A stretch of 64,000 nucleotides of DNA. Source: Burkholderiales bacterium. GTDB lineage: Bacteria > Pseudomonadota > Gammaproteobacteria > Burkholderiales > WYBJ01. Below are positions 37,548-46,942 of the stretch, in pieces. A program made the position numbers and the translations under genes. The notes under the pieces were generated by a model. The model worked only from the letters and a program-made list of their open reading frames with translations, was not told the origin of the DNA and made no database searches. The stretch lies in assembly GCA_020848435.1 (NCBI GenBank), contig JADLAC010000029.1, positions 38,062 through 102,061 of the forward strand. Direction: 5' to 3'. The number at the start of each line of letters is the position of its first letter. The stretch's first letter is position 1.

Positions 37548-37568
37548 TCAGTCGTTCGCCGGCGCCGG

Positions 37569-38498
37569 CTAGACGTGCCGGTGGCGGCGCACGCGCCGCC
37601 CGGGCGCCGGCGGCGCGAAATGCTGCCGCGCCTCAGGATGCTGCTGCGGCGGGTTGCCGCTCTGGCGGCTCAGCAGGCTCCAGAGCAGGATGTAGCCGCC
37701 GATGATGCAGTACACGAGCATGCTGAGCGGATGACTCGCGACTTCGGTGACGAGCTCGATCGCTTCCTGCAGAGGCGAGCCGCCTTGGGGGGCCGCGGCG
37801 CTGGCGCCGCCCCATCTGTACGAGGACGCGCCGTAATCGCCGCCATAGCCCGCGGCTGCGCCGCCCACGCGCTGCGCCGTGAGCAGCACGTTGTCGCCCG
37901 CGGTCAGCGCGATTTGCGAGCGGTCGCCGGATAGCGATACGCTGAAATCGCCGAGGCCGAGCACGGAAAACGAGGTGCGCCCGCGGGCGTCCACGTCGAG
38001 CTGCAGGACCGAGCTCATCACGCCCTTGACCGCTTCCTGCATCCATTCTCTCGATTCGGGGCCGAAATCGAACTCTGCCGTCGGGTTCACCGGGGGTACG
38101 CCGCCCTCGCGCATCGCCCCTGCGCCTCGATCGCCACTGAGGGGTTGAACATTGACCAAGTTGCGAAGGCTATCGAACAAGGCGTTGCCGGCGCCGCCGC
38201 TGGTCAGGTCGTACGTCCGTGCATCCCAGGAGAGCGCGGGCGAAAGAACGCCGCCGCCGTGTGGGCCGGGGGAGCGCAGCGCATGGCTCGAGGAACCGCT
38301 CGACGCGCCGGGTTCCGCCGCGATGTCGAGGCGCGTATCGGCGCTGAGCAGATCGGTCTCGCTGGCGCGTTGCCAGCGCGCAGGGCCATGGCTTTCGGGC
38401 ACGGCGTCCTGCACCGACAGCGGCGAGGCGAGCGCGACGCCGGTTGCCAGCATCAAGCCGGCAGCCCGCCCGCCCGCGCAGATCGCGATAGAGCGCAT
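37569..38498 (-). CDS. Exported membrane-anchored protein of unknown function (309 aa)
   Basis: Not recognised. From the ATG at 38498 there is a signal peptide (RSIAICAGGRAAGLMLATGV, likely cleaved after ALA). Next comes a low-complexity Ser/Gly/Pro/Ala region (residues 45-110). A central domain (about residues 140-230) includes EWMQEAVKGVMSSVLQLDVD and SFSVLGLGDFSVSLSGD. A transmembrane helix near residue 270 (MLVYCIIGGYILLWSLL) precedes a basic tail rich in R and H ending RRVRRHRHV. The signal at one end and the helix plus basic tail at the other suggest a surface or periplasmic protein anchored by its C-terminus, as in exosortase substrates, but no sorting motif is visible. Confidence 0.6.
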   Translation of the reverse strand: MRSIAICAGGRAAGLMLATGVALASPLSVQDAVPESHGPARWQRASETDLLSADTRLDIAAEPGASSGSSSHALRSPGPHGGGVLSPALSWDARTYDLTSGGAGNALFDSLRNLVNVQPLSGDRGAGAMREGGVPPVNPTAEFDFGPESREWMQEAVKGVMSSVLQLDVDARGRTSFSVLGLGDFSVSLSGDRSQIALTAGDNVLLTAQRVGGAAAGYGGDYGASSYRWGGASAAAPQGGSPLQEAIELVTEVASHPLSMLVYCIIGGYILLWSLLSRQSGNPPQQHPEARQHFAPPAPGRRVRRHRHV

Positions 38499-38723
38499 CG
38501 ACACGCTCGCAATACCCTTCGTGGTCAACTCCAAAACGCCCAAGCAGGAACGATGCCGGTGAAGTTTGGGATTAAGAATCAAAGCGCAGTGTGACGCAAT
38601 CGACGCCGCTGCGGCACCCTGTAAAGTGCGCCGACACCGCCCGCTGTACCCCGCCCCTGGTGCGCTTGTCTCAGGCCAAGCCGAAGCGTTGCGCAGCGCA
38701 GCCTCGTGCCGGCGGGCGGCTCG

Positions 38724-39209
38724 TCAATCACGAAAATTCTTGAACTGCAGCGGGAAATCGGTGACCGCTTTTCGCACGAGTTGTAGCACTTCCTGCAGCA
38801 CGTCCTTCTTCGCGCCCGATACGCGCACGGTATCGGCCTGGATGCTGGCTTGAGCCTTCAACTTGCTGTCCTTCACCATGCGTACGATCTTCTTCGCCAG
38901 CTCCTGGTCGATGCCGGCCCGTACGGTGACGGGCTGCTTCATCTTGTTGCCGGAGATCTTTTCGGGCTCGCCCGGCTCCAGGCAACGCACGTCGACGCCG
39001 CGCTTGCTCAGTTTCCCCGTCAATACTTCGCGCACCTGGCCGAGCTTGAATTCATCGTCGGCGAACACGGTGAGCGTCTTGTCGTTGATTTCGACCCGCG
39101 CATCCGAGCCCTTGAAGTCGAAGCGATTCGTGACTTCCTTGTTGCATTGATCGAGCGCGTTGCGCACCTCGACCTGGTTTACTTCCGAGACGATATCGAA
39201 CGAAGGCAT
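38724..39209 (-). CDS. yajQ: YajQ-family nucleotide-binding protein
   Basis: 161-aa cytoplasmic protein that opens with [20 protein letters not shown] and contains [12 protein letters not shown], both diagnostic for YajQ. Family members bind RNA/nucleotides, and in Xanthomonas bind cyclic di-GMP and act with a transcription factor. Length matches (about 160 aa). Two repeated alpha-beta ferredoxin-like halves are visible. It is a single gene with a 75-bp gap to the proteasome homologue upstream. Confidence 0.95.
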   Translation of the reverse strand: MPSFDIVSEVNQVEVRNALDQCNKEVTNRFDFKGSDARVEINDKTLTVFADDEFKLGQVREVLTGKLSKRGVDVRCLEPGEPEKISGNKMKQPVTVRAGIDQELAKKIVRMVKDSKLKAQASIQADTVRVSGAKKDVLQEVLQLVRKAVTDFPLQFKNFRD

Positions 39210-39284
39210 GGTTCTCTCCTGCTGAGCAGCCGGGACGAGGACCCGGCGATGACTCGATTCCGATCGACGACACGCCGCTTCGCG

Positions 39285-39863
39285 CTAGGTTCGAACAAGC
39301 TTGACCTTGTGCGCCATGACGGGCAACCCGGTCGCGTCGTCGAATTCGGCGGCCGCCTCGACCGCCAGGCGAGCGCAAGACAAGGCATCGTAGCCCGGAT
39401 TGCCGTATACGGCATACAGTGCTCCCAATGCCAGGTCGGTGCCGCTGCCGATCGCGTAGAACTTGGAATACTCCTGCACGCTGCGCTGAGCGCCGATGCC
39501 GAAGATCCCGCGCGCATTGGCGATCAGGACGTCGAACCGGCTGGACTCGAGCGAATCGTCCTTGTCCGTGGTCGCGTTCAAGAAATACTCCCGCTTGAGG
39601 GCCACGTGGAAGCGCTGCCAGGTGCGAAAGATCGCCATGGGATCGTCGAAGCGCGCCGCGACGCGCGGGCGAGCGAAATGATCGCGCATGATGATCTTGA
39701 AAGTCGCCGACCCGGACGCGGCGAGAAAGGTCGTGCCGACCTGAACGATCTTGTCGTTGTTGGCCACGTAGGCTGCAGACTCCTTGCCCGAGCCCCACTT
39801 GGTCAGCGTGTCCGCCGCGATCGCGGCATAGCCGTTCTTCTTGACGACGACGATGGTGGTCAT
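39285..39863 (-). CDS. Proteasome-fold Ntn hydrolase, BPH (betaproteobacterial proteasome homologue) type
   Basis: 192-aa protein of the 20S proteasome/HslV superfamily. The start ATG at 39863 gives MTTIVVVKKNGYAAIAADTL. After removal of Met1, Thr1 would be the catalytic nucleophile, with Asp17 in IAADT and a Lys in NNDKIVQVG, matching the Thr-Asp-Lys triad of active beta subunits. There is no propeptide and no hslU next to it, unlike HslV. The motif FYAIGSGTDLALGALYA is the expected helix region. Its location upstream of yajQ and downstream of argG is not informative. BPH assemblies are known, but their substrates are not. Confidence 0.8.
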   Translation of the reverse strand: MTTIVVVKKNGYAAIAADTLTKWGSGKESAAYVANNDKIVQVGTTFLAASGSATFKIIMRDHFARPRVAARFDDPMAIFRTWQRFHVALKREYFLNATTDKDDSLESSRFDVLIANARGIFGIGAQRSVQEYSKFYAIGSGTDLALGALYAVYGNPGYDALSCARLAVEAAAEFDDATGLPVMAHKVKLVRT

Positions 39864-39900
39864 GGATCGGCCGCCCTGGGTGCGTTGGCTCGGCGCCGGG

Positions 39901-41133
39901 CTAGCGCCGGCGCCTCTTGTGTAGATTGGCCTCGATGCGCATGCGCAGCGCGTTGAGGCGGATGAATCCTTCCGCGTCCGCCTGGTTGTAGGCGCCCTTG
40001 TCGTCATCGAAGGTCGCGATGCGCGGATCGAATAGCGAATCGGTCGCGGAGCGCCGTCCGGTAACGAGCACCGTGCCCTTGTACAGCTTGATGCGCACGC
40101 TGCCGTTGACCGGCTTTTGCGACTCGTCGATCAAGCTCTGCAGCAGGCGGCGCTCGGGACTGAACCAGTAGCCGTTATAGACCAGCCGGGCATAGCGCGG
40201 CATCAAGTCGTCCTTCAGCGCCAGTACCTCGCGGTCGAGCGTTATGGATTCCATCGCGCGATGGGCGCGCAGCATGATGGTTCCGCCGGGGGTCTCGTAG
40301 CAGCCGCGCGACTTCATGCCGACATAGCGATTTTCCACCATGTCCAGCCGGCCGACGCCGTGCTTACCACCGATGCGGTTCAAGGTTTCCAGCACCTTGG
40401 CCGCGCTCATCTTCTTGCCGTTCACGGCGACGATATCGCCGTGCCGGTAGTCCAGCTCGAGATGCTCGGCACGGTTGGGCGCCTTCTCCGGCGAGACGGT
40501 GATGCGCCACATGCTCTCCTCGGGCTCGAAATCGGGATCCTCGAGCACGCCCCCTTCGTAGGAAATGTGCAACAGGTTCGCATCCATCGAATACGGGGCG
40601 CCGCCCTTGCGCTTCTTGAAGTCCACCGGGATGCCGTGCGTGTCAGCGTACGCCAGCAGCTTTTCCCGCGACAGCAGGTCCCACTCGCGCCAGGGCGCGA
40701 TGATGCGCACGTCCGGCATCAAGGCGTACGCGCCGAGCTCGAAGCGTACCTGGTCGTTGCCCTTGCCGGTCGCGCCATGGGAGATCGCGTCGGCGCCGGT
40801 GGCGCGCGCGATCTCGACCAGGCGTTTGGCGATGAGGGGGCGGGCGATCGAGGTGCCGAGCAGGTACTCGCCTTCGTATTGCGCGTTGGCGCGAAACATC
40901 GGGAAAACGAAGTCGCGCACGAACTCTTCGCGCAGATCCTCGATGAAAATCTGCTTCACCCCGAACTGCTTGGCCTTGCGCCGCGCCGGCGCCAGCTCTT
41001 CGCCCTGGCCGATGTCCGCCGTGAAGGTCACCACCTCGCAACCGTACTCGTCCTGCAGCCATTTCAGGATCACCGACGTGTCCAGCCCGCCCGAGTACGC
41101 GAGCACTACCTTCCTCACCTTCTTTTGCCTCAT
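39901..41133 (-). CDS. argG: Argininosuccinate synthase
   Basis: 410-aa ATP-dependent ligase joining citrulline and aspartate in arginine biosynthesis. From ATG 41133 the protein begins [20 protein letters not shown] with the PP-loop [15 protein letters not shown]. Citrulline- and aspartate-binding segments [15 protein letters not shown] and [14 protein letters not shown] follow. Length is normal for the bacterial type (about 400 aa). It is the last of a minus-strand cluster argD-argF-(lipoprotein)-argG. Confidence 0.97.
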   Translation of the reverse strand: MRQKKVRKVVLAYSGGLDTSVILKWLQDEYGCEVVTFTADIGQGEELAPARRKAKQFGVKQIFIEDLREEFVRDFVFPMFRANAQYEGEYLLGTSIARPLIAKRLVEIARATGADAISHGATGKGNDQVRFELGAYALMPDVRIIAPWREWDLLSREKLLAYADTHGIPVDFKKRKGGAPYSMDANLLHISYEGGVLEDPDFEPEESMWRITVSPEKAPNRAEHLELDYRHGDIVAVNGKKMSAAKVLETLNRIGGKHGVGRLDMVENRYVGMKSRGCYETPGGTIMLRAHRAMESITLDREVLALKDDLMPRYARLVYNGYWFSPERRLLQSLIDESQKPVNGSVRIKLYKGTVLVTGRRSATDSLFDPRIATFDDDKGAYNQADAEGFIRLNALRMRIEANLHKRRRR

Positions 41134-41155
41134 ATCCTGTCCCTGTCGAGAAGCG

Positions 41156-41746
41156 CTACCGCGCGAGCAGCCAAAGCGGCGTGAGGGCGCGTGCGGCCGG
41201 CGCATTGCCACCGGTCACGCCGGCGAAAATCACATCGGCGCGCCGGCCCAGTTCCGTTCGCCCCCCGGCACGGCGCAAGATCGGATAGGCCTCGCGCAGC
41301 GCGGCCAGCATGGGCTCGGTCAGCGCCGCAATCGCCCGTGCTGGATCGGCGCTTGCGGGCGCAAGCTTGCCGGCGCTCTTCGGATCCTTGTGCCATTGTG
41401 CCTGCAACCCCTCGTGAACCAGCCTCGCCGCATCGAATTGCGCCTGCAAGAACTCCTGGATCACCTCGGGCGGCAACGCGTAGGCCGCGGCGCGGTTCAC
41501 CGCGGCTCGAATCAGTTCAGTTTCGTAGCCGCCATCGTCGTCGGCGTCGCGGCGCGCGTGCCAGCGCTCCAGCGCGAGCGCCGCGGACAGCTCCAGGCGC
41601 TCCTTCACGAGCTGCAACAAATCGTCGAGCTTTACGGCTTCGTCCTGCGTTAGCGGCGGCGCAGGCGCGCAACCGCCGAGCAGGCATAGCGCCAGCAGCA
41701 AGCCCAGCGCTGGCAACCGCGATCGTGTTCGAAGCCGGCAAGCCAC
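41156..41746 (-). CDS. Chorismate-mutase-like (AroQ-gamma) lipoprotein, possibly inactive
   Basis: 196-aa lipoprotein with signal [20 protein letters not shown] and lipobox LLGGC. The mature part is helical: [60 protein letters not shown]. This order and spacing resemble the secreted gamma-class chorismate mutases (CM_mono2), including the E-LxAQFDAAR helix. Several usual catalytic Lys/Arg positions do not look conserved (for example the pI-D-REx segment reads DDDGGYETE). It lies between argF and argG, same strand. Fold assignment is moderate; activity doubtful. Confidence 0.6.
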   Translation of the reverse strand: MACRLRTRSRLPALGLLLALCLLGGCAPAPPLTQDEAVKLDDLLQLVKERLELSAALALERWHARRDADDDGGYETELIRAAVNRAAAYALPPEVIQEFLQAQFDAARLVHEGLQAQWHKDPKSAGKLAPASADPARAIAALTEPMLAALREAYPILRRAGGRTELGRRADVIFAGVTGGNAPAARALTPLWLLAR

Positions 41747-41826
41747 GCGCGATCATCCAGGCTGCAAGCATGCGCGTGCGGGCGAATCGATGCCGGCGAT
41801 GCGCAAGCGGTCCCGATCGGTTGGCG

Positions 41827-42753
41827 TCACTGCGCCTCGACGCGGCCGATCAGCAGGTACTCGAGCAAGGCCTTCTGGGTATGCAAACGGTTTTCGGCCT
41901 CGTCCCAGACCACGCTCCTCGGGCCGTCGATGACATCGGCCGTCACTTCCTCGCCGCGGTGCGCCGGCAGACAGTGCATGAACAAGGCATCCGGCTGCGC
42001 CAGCGCCATCATGTCGGCATCGACCCGGAAGTCGACGAAGTCGTGCTTGCGCTCCTCCGTTTCGGCCTCGAAACCCATGCTGGTCCACACGTCCGTGGTC
42101 ACGAGATCCGCGCCGCGCACGGCCTCGTGCGGATCGACGAAACGCTCCAGATGCGAGCCCGCGCGCTGCGCGCGCTCGTCTTCGATCTCGTAGCCGGGGG
42201 GCGAGGCGACATGCAGCTTGAAATCGAGCAGCATCGCCGCCTGCAACCAGGTATTGCAGACGTTGTTGGAATCCCCGACCCAGGCCACGGTGCGCCCGCG
42301 GATCGAGCCGCGGTGCTCGAGATACGTGAACAGATCGCCCAGGATCTGGCATGGATGGAACTCGTCGGTCAGCCCGTTGATCACCGGCACGCGCGAGTGC
42401 GCGGCGAAGCGCTCGATGATCGACTGCTCGAAGGTCCGTATCATGACGATGTCGACCATGCGCGTAATGACGCGGGCCACGTCTTCGATCGGCTCGCCGC
42501 GCCCGAGCTGGGTGTCGCGTGTCGCCAGGTTGATCGCATGTCCGCCGAGCTGCATCATGCCGGCCTCGAACGACACGCGCGTGCGCGTCGAGTGCTTCTC
42601 GAACACCATCGCGAGCGTTCGATCGGCGAGCGGCCGGTAGGGCTCGTAGCGCTTGAAGCGTTGCTTGATCCAGGCCGCGCGCTCGAACAGGTATTCGATC
42701 TCGGCGCAAGAGAAGTCGCTGAAGCGCAGGAAATGCCGAACGGCCACGATCAT
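41827..42753 (-). CDS. argF: Ornithine carbamoyltransferase
   Basis: 308-aa enzyme forming citrulline from ornithine and carbamoyl phosphate. The carbamoyl-phosphate motif is STRTRVSFE (about residue 55), with HPCQILGDL (about residue 133) and ornithine-loop HCLPAHRGEE near residue 265. The start ATG overlaps the argD stop by 4 bp, so the two are coupled. Length is typical for anabolic OTCases. Confidence 0.97.
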   Translation of the reverse strand: MIVAVRHFLRFSDFSCAEIEYLFERAAWIKQRFKRYEPYRPLADRTLAMVFEKHSTRTRVSFEAGMMQLGGHAINLATRDTQLGRGEPIEDVARVITRMVDIVMIRTFEQSIIERFAAHSRVPVINGLTDEFHPCQILGDLFTYLEHRGSIRGRTVAWVGDSNNVCNTWLQAAMLLDFKLHVASPPGYEIEDERAQRAGSHLERFVDPHEAVRGADLVTTDVWTSMGFEAETEERKHDFVDFRVDADMMALAQPDALFMHCLPAHRGEEVTADVIDGPRSVVWDEAENRLHTQKALLEYLLIGRVEAQ

Positions 42754-43940
42754 GCCGCCGTGCGCGCCGGCGTCTCAAGAAACGTGCGGATGAGGGGCAC
42801 CAGCGTCGAGGCGAGCAGATCGGCGTGCTCGGTAGTGAACGCGAGCGGGGGCACCAGTCGTACGACGTTGTCGGCAGTGACGTTGATGATCAGGCCGCGC
42901 TCCAAGGCGAGACCGACCAGCTCGCCGCAGTTGCGGTCGAGCTCGATCCCGATCATGAGACCTCGGCCTCGGATCTGACTGACGCCTGCCACCGCTGCCA
43001 GCTCGTCGCGCAGCCGAGCGAGCAGATATGCGCCTGCTTTGGCGACATTGTCCAGCAAGCGCTCCTCCTCGATGATGTCGAGGACGGCGAGCGCCGCGGC
43101 GCAGGCGAGGGGATTACCGCCGAAGGTCGAGCCGTGCTTGCCCGGCTGGAACAGGCTTGCCGCCGGCCCGGCGGCCAGGCAGGCGCCGATCGGTACACCG
43201 CCGCCGAGACCCTTCGCCAACGGCATTACGTCGGGCCGTATGCCGCTGTGCTGATGGCCGAACCACTTGCCGGTTCGCCCGATCCCCGTCTGCACTTCGT
43301 CGAGCATGAACAGCCACCCGTGCTGGTCGCAGATGGCGCGCAACTCGCGCAGGTAGTCGTCGCCCGGAATATGAATCCCGCCTTCGCCGGTGATCGGCTC
43401 GACCAGCATCGCAACCACGCTCTGGTTGTTCGCCGCCACCTGGCGGATCGCCGCGACATCGTCGTAGGGCACGCGCGCGAAGCCGGCGAGCAGGGGCTCG
43501 AATCCCGCCTGCACCTTGCGGCTGCCGGTGGCGGTCAAGGTCGCCATCGTGCGGCCGTGAAAGCTCTTTTCAGTGACGATGATGGTCGGGACCTCGATGC
43601 CCTTCTTGTGGCCGTACAGCCGAGCGAGCTTGATCGCGGCTTCATTGGCTTCGCAACCGGAGTTGCAGAAGAACACGTTGTCCATGCCGGAGATCGCGCA
43701 CAGCCGTTCGGCGAGCTTCTCCTGCAAGGTGATGTTGAAGATATTCGACGTATGGATGAGGTTCGCGGCCTGGTCGGCGATTGCCCTGGAGAGCTTCGGG
43801 TGACAGTGTCCCACGCTCACTACGGCGACACCGGCGAGCGCATCGAGATAGCGCTTGCCGGCGGCGTCGATCAAGAAGACGCCTTCGCCGCGCGTGAAGG
43901 CGAGCGGTTGCCGCGCATAGGTGCTCATGACGTGGGACAT
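42750..43940 (-). CDS. argD: Acetylornithine aminotransferase
   Basis: 396-aa class-III PLP aminotransferase that makes N-acetylornithine in arginine synthesis (and often acts on succinyldiaminopimelate). The N-terminus MSTYARQPLAFTRGEGVFL is typical of ArgD. FFCNSGCEANEAAIKLARLYG, FMLDEVQTGIGRTGKWF and the PLP lysine in MPLAKGLGGGVPIGA are all present. An in-frame ATG at 43928 (MSTYARQ) may be the real start, four codons in. First gene of argD-argF. Confidence 0.96.
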   Translation of the reverse strand: MSHVMSTYARQPLAFTRGEGVFLIDAAGKRYLDALAGVAVVSVGHCHPKLSRAIADQAANLIHTSNIFNITLQEKLAERLCAISGMDNVFFCNSGCEANEAAIKLARLYGHKKGIEVPTIIVTEKSFHGRTMATLTATGSRKVQAGFEPLLAGFARVPYDDVAAIRQVAANNQSVVAMLVEPITGEGGIHIPGDDYLRELRAICDQHGWLFMLDEVQTGIGRTGKWFGHQHSGIRPDVMPLAKGLGGGVPIGACLAAGPAASLFQPGKHGSTFGGNPLACAAALAVLDIIEEERLLDNVAKAGAYLLARLRDELAAVAGVSQIRGRGLMIGIELDRNCGELVGLALERGLIINVTADNVVRLVPPLAFTTEHADLLASTLVPLIRTFLETPARTAA

Positions 43941-44031
43941 GGCGTTATCCGTCGGTCGGTGGATGGAAAACCGCTACATTTAGCCGAATCGACCGCTGTG
44001 TGCAAGGCCGCACCCGAATCCGCCAGGCGCC

Positions 44032-46011
44032 TCAGCGCCGCAATCGGTTCAGATCCTGCTCTTCGGCGGCCTTCAGCACCCGCACGCAAGGCAAATAGCC
44101 GTCGTAGACGATGCCGTGCAGCTCGGTGCGGCGCTGCGCCCGCAGCAAGCCGAGCAGGTATTGCATGATCTCGGCCGTGATGACCTGGCCCGGCACGAGC
44201 ACCGGGATCCCCGGGGGGTAAGGCACGATCTGGTCGGCCGAGACGCGGCCGTTGAGCGCACGGTTGACGTGATCGCGCTCGTCGACCAGGGGCAAGGGCT
44301 CGCCGCCGCAGTAGAAGGCGTCGCGCGGCAGATAGCGCAGGCGCGAGAACGCGGGCAGGTCGGGGGTCTGGTAGAGCCGGCGCGGGGCCCGGCCTTCGCG
44401 GGCGATACGCATCAGCGCATCGTAGAGCCGCGACACCTTGCTTCGCGTCGTGCCCACGGTGAGCAGCAAGGTCAAGGTGTTGAAGGTGGACTTCTCGACC
44501 TGGATGTTGTAGCGGTCGAACAGCTCTTGTTGCAGCTCTTCGACGGTGTAACCGCAGCGCGAGATGTCGACCGTCACCTTGGTCGGGTCGAGCTGGATCT
44601 TGTCCTGGCTCACTTCGGCGGGCAGCAGGTCGTCGAGCTCGAGCACGCGGAAGGCTTCGGTCGCGTTGATCTGGGTGCGCACTTCCTTCGCCAATTGCAG
44701 GGTGCGCGCCAAGAGCTTGTAGCCCTCCATCACCGCCTGCTTGCGGGCGACGTCCAGGCTCGCGATCATGGTGTACTGCGGGCTGGTGGAGGTGTGCATG
44801 TTGAAGTTTTCGCGGAACAGGTGCTCGTTGAACGTCGGATCGTTGACGTGAATCATGGACGCCTGGGAGAAGGCCGACAGCACCTTGTGCGTGCTCTGCG
44901 TCGCATAGTCCGCACCGGCGTCGAGCGCGGTCGGCCGGAACGCAGGGTGAAAGCGGGCGAAGCCGTACCAGGCTTCATCGATGATCACCTTGATGCCCTT
45001 GGCATGGGCAGCGGCGATGATGGGCGGCAGGTCGTAGCGCAAGCCGTCGTAGGTACACGACGTGAGAATCAGCGCCTGCGCGTCCGGGTGCTTGGCGATC
45101 GCGGCCAGGAGCGTTGCTTTCGACACCGGTCCGTAGACGCCGTACTTGCGGTTGACCGAGGCATCGAGATAGATCGGGTGCGCGCCCGAAAGCACCACGC
45201 CGTGGTGCACCGACTTGTGGCAGTTGCGATCGAGCAGGAGCTTTTCGCCCGGTGCGAGCAGCGTCTGGAAGATGACCTTGTTCGCGGTCGAGGTGCCGTT
45301 GGTGGCGAAGAACGTTCTGCGCGCACCGAAAGCCTTGGCCGCGATGGTCTGGGCTTCGGCGATGACTCCCTTGGGCTCCATGAGCGAATCGAGCATCGGG
45401 ACGGAAACCGACAGATCGGCATCGAAGACGTGCTCGCCGATGAATTCGTGAAAGTCGCTCACCCAGGGGCTGCCGCGCAAGGAATCACCCGAGGAATGAC
45501 CGGGCGTGTGCCATGCGTCCTTCGCCATCAGCACGTAAGTCTTGAGCTGATCGTAGAACGGGGTGCGTGCCTTCTCTTGAATCTGGGCGTTGAGGATCCG
45601 GTACATGCCGCGGTAATCGCGCTCTTCCCGGTAGAAGTAGCCGTCGACGGCTTCGGTGAACAACGCGTCGACGACTTGATCTTCCTGCTCTTGGGCGATC
45701 AGGATGTAGACGTTGAGCTCGGGCCGAAAACGGGTGATGTTCTGCACCAGGTTGAGCGCGCTCATCTGCAGCGTGCGCGAGCCATTGCGGTCGGAGTTGA
45801 GCGTATAGAGCGTATCGTCGACCACGACCGCCTGGATGTCGCCGTCATTGTCGATGGCGCGCAGCGCCTCCTGGGCGGTGGTGACGCCGCTGAAGACGAT
45901 GCCGCACGGGTTGTCGAGGTTGCGGGCGGCCGAATTGAGGCCCTTGATGAGCTCCCGCAGAACGAGCCGCTCGTCGTTGATGACGAGTATCTTGCTGACC
46001 GGCGGATGCAT
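44032..46011 (-). CDS. Orn/Lys/Arg decarboxylase (biodegradative type)
   Basis: 659-aa fold-type-I PLP decarboxylase. The N-terminal wing (residues 1-130) is response-regulator-like (SKILVINDERLVLRELIKG, IQAVVVDDTLY). The core has DAWHTPGHSSGDSLRGSPW, ATNGTSTANKVIFQ, the DEAWYGFARFHPAF motif and the PLP lysine in YATQSTHKVLSAFSQASM. The C-terminal region includes PYPPGIPVLVPGQ. It is shorter than E. coli AdiA/CadA (about 715-755 aa). Position next to argD suggests arginine or ornithine as substrate, but that is inference; no antiporter gene is adjacent. Confidence 0.9.
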   Translation of the reverse strand: MHPPVSKILVINDERLVLRELIKGLNSAARNLDNPCGIVFSGVTTAQEALRAIDNDGDIQAVVVDDTLYTLNSDRNGSRTLQMSALNLVQNITRFRPELNVYILIAQEQEDQVVDALFTEAVDGYFYREERDYRGMYRILNAQIQEKARTPFYDQLKTYVLMAKDAWHTPGHSSGDSLRGSPWVSDFHEFIGEHVFDADLSVSVPMLDSLMEPKGVIAEAQTIAAKAFGARRTFFATNGTSTANKVIFQTLLAPGEKLLLDRNCHKSVHHGVVLSGAHPIYLDASVNRKYGVYGPVSKATLLAAIAKHPDAQALILTSCTYDGLRYDLPPIIAAAHAKGIKVIIDEAWYGFARFHPAFRPTALDAGADYATQSTHKVLSAFSQASMIHVNDPTFNEHLFRENFNMHTSTSPQYTMIASLDVARKQAVMEGYKLLARTLQLAKEVRTQINATEAFRVLELDDLLPAEVSQDKIQLDPTKVTVDISRCGYTVEELQQELFDRYNIQVEKSTFNTLTLLLTVGTTRSKVSRLYDALMRIAREGRAPRRLYQTPDLPAFSRLRYLPRDAFYCGGEPLPLVDERDHVNRALNGRVSADQIVPYPPGIPVLVPGQVITAEIMQYLLGLLRAQRRTELHGIVYDGYLPCVRVLKAAEEQDLNRLRR

Positions 46012-46101
46012 CCCGAAGCGGCCGGCTCAGTGCGCCGCCGAGCCGGCGCCCGGGCAGCATTCGCGGCGGGTCGCTACGCCCCCGTCTGCTAGAATCGGCG
46101 C

Positions 46102-46491
46102 ATGGATTCGCACGCTCGAGCGAGCGCTCCGCCGGAGGGCTTGGATAGTCGGGGCGAAATCGTCATCCAGGGAATGACGAGCGCCGGCCGCAAGTTCCGC
46201 CCCAGCGACTGGGCCGAAAGGCTGTGCGGCATGATGTCCGTGTTCGGCGAGGATCGGCATCTGTCCTACTCGCCTTACCTCAAGCCCGTGGTCGCCGGCG
46301 GTCTCACGTGCGTGGTCGTCGATCGGCGGCTCGAGCAACTGGACCCGGCAGCATTCAAGTTCTTGTTGGGCTTCGCCCATGACAACGAGCTATGCATGCG
46401 GCCCGGCCGGGATCCCAAGTCCGACGCAACGAGCAGCGGTGCGCAGGAGCGCCGGGCGCCCGAGCCGCTGCCCGAAAACTCGTCGTCTTGA
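46102..46491 (+). CDS. DUF3579 family protein
   Basis: 129-aa cytoplasmic protein with the DUF3579 core (about residues 20-100): IVIQGMTSAGRKFRPSDWAERLCGMMS, then LSYSPYLKPVVAGGLTCVVVDRRLE and FKFLLGFAHDNEL. The family is found mainly in betaproteobacteria, often near rpsT and murJ as here; its function is unknown. The C-terminal 30 residues are polar and probably disordered. Convergent with rpsT, 16-bp gap. Confidence 0.85.
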   Translation: MDSHARASAPPEGLDSRGEIVIQGMTSAGRKFRPSDWAERLCGMMSVFGEDRHLSYSPYLKPVVAGGLTCVVVDRRLEQLDPAAFKFLLGFAHDNELCMRPGRDPKSDATSSGAQERRAPEPLPENSSS

Positions 46492-46507
46492 CTGAAGCGC
46501 GCGAGCG

Positions 46508-46771
46508 TCAGGCCATCGCCTTGATCGCGGCTGCGAGGCGGCTCTTGTTTCGCGCCACCATGTTCTTGTGCACGATGCCCTTGCCCGCGGTCGAGTCGAG
46601 CACGCTGCCAGCGGCCCTCAGGGCGTTCTGTGCCGCGCTCTTGTCGCCGTCGGCGATCGCCTTGCGCACGCGCTTTACCGCGGTGCGCATGCGCGAACGC
46701 AAGCTCGCGTTGTGTTCCCGGCGGATCTCGCTCTGACGTGCACGCTTCTGGGCTGACTTGATGTTTGCCAT
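46508..46771 (-). CDS. rpsT: 30S ribosomal protein S20
   Basis: 87-aa S20 beginning [20 protein letters not shown], which is diagnostic, followed by [17 protein letters not shown] and the C-terminal [20 protein letters not shown]. It is highly basic and all-helical, and length matches E. coli S20 (87 aa). The ATG at 46771 is set by homology although the frame extends further upstream. Divergent from murJ, as in many betaproteobacteria. Confidence 0.97.
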   Translation of the reverse strand: MANIKSAQKRARQSEIRREHNASLRSRMRTAVKRVRKAIADGDKSAAQNALRAAGSVLDSTAGKGIVHKNMVARNKSRLAAAIKAMA

Positions 46772-46942
46772 TGACCCCTCGGAGGACGCGGAAAAAAGGG
46801 TGAAATCATACGGTTGTTGGGCCGCTTTGACAAGCCGCGGGGTGCGCGCCGGGGCCGGCGGCGCGCCACGGTGGGGCCGTTGCCGGGGCGCTGAGCTCTT
46901 TCTTGCCGGGGCGCCGGCGGAACGATTCCGGACGGGGCGCGC

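Noticed and set aside
44116..46092. 658-codon open frame antisense to the amino acid decarboxylase
   Set aside because: Same artefact; the PLP lysine and other motifs are on the minus strand.
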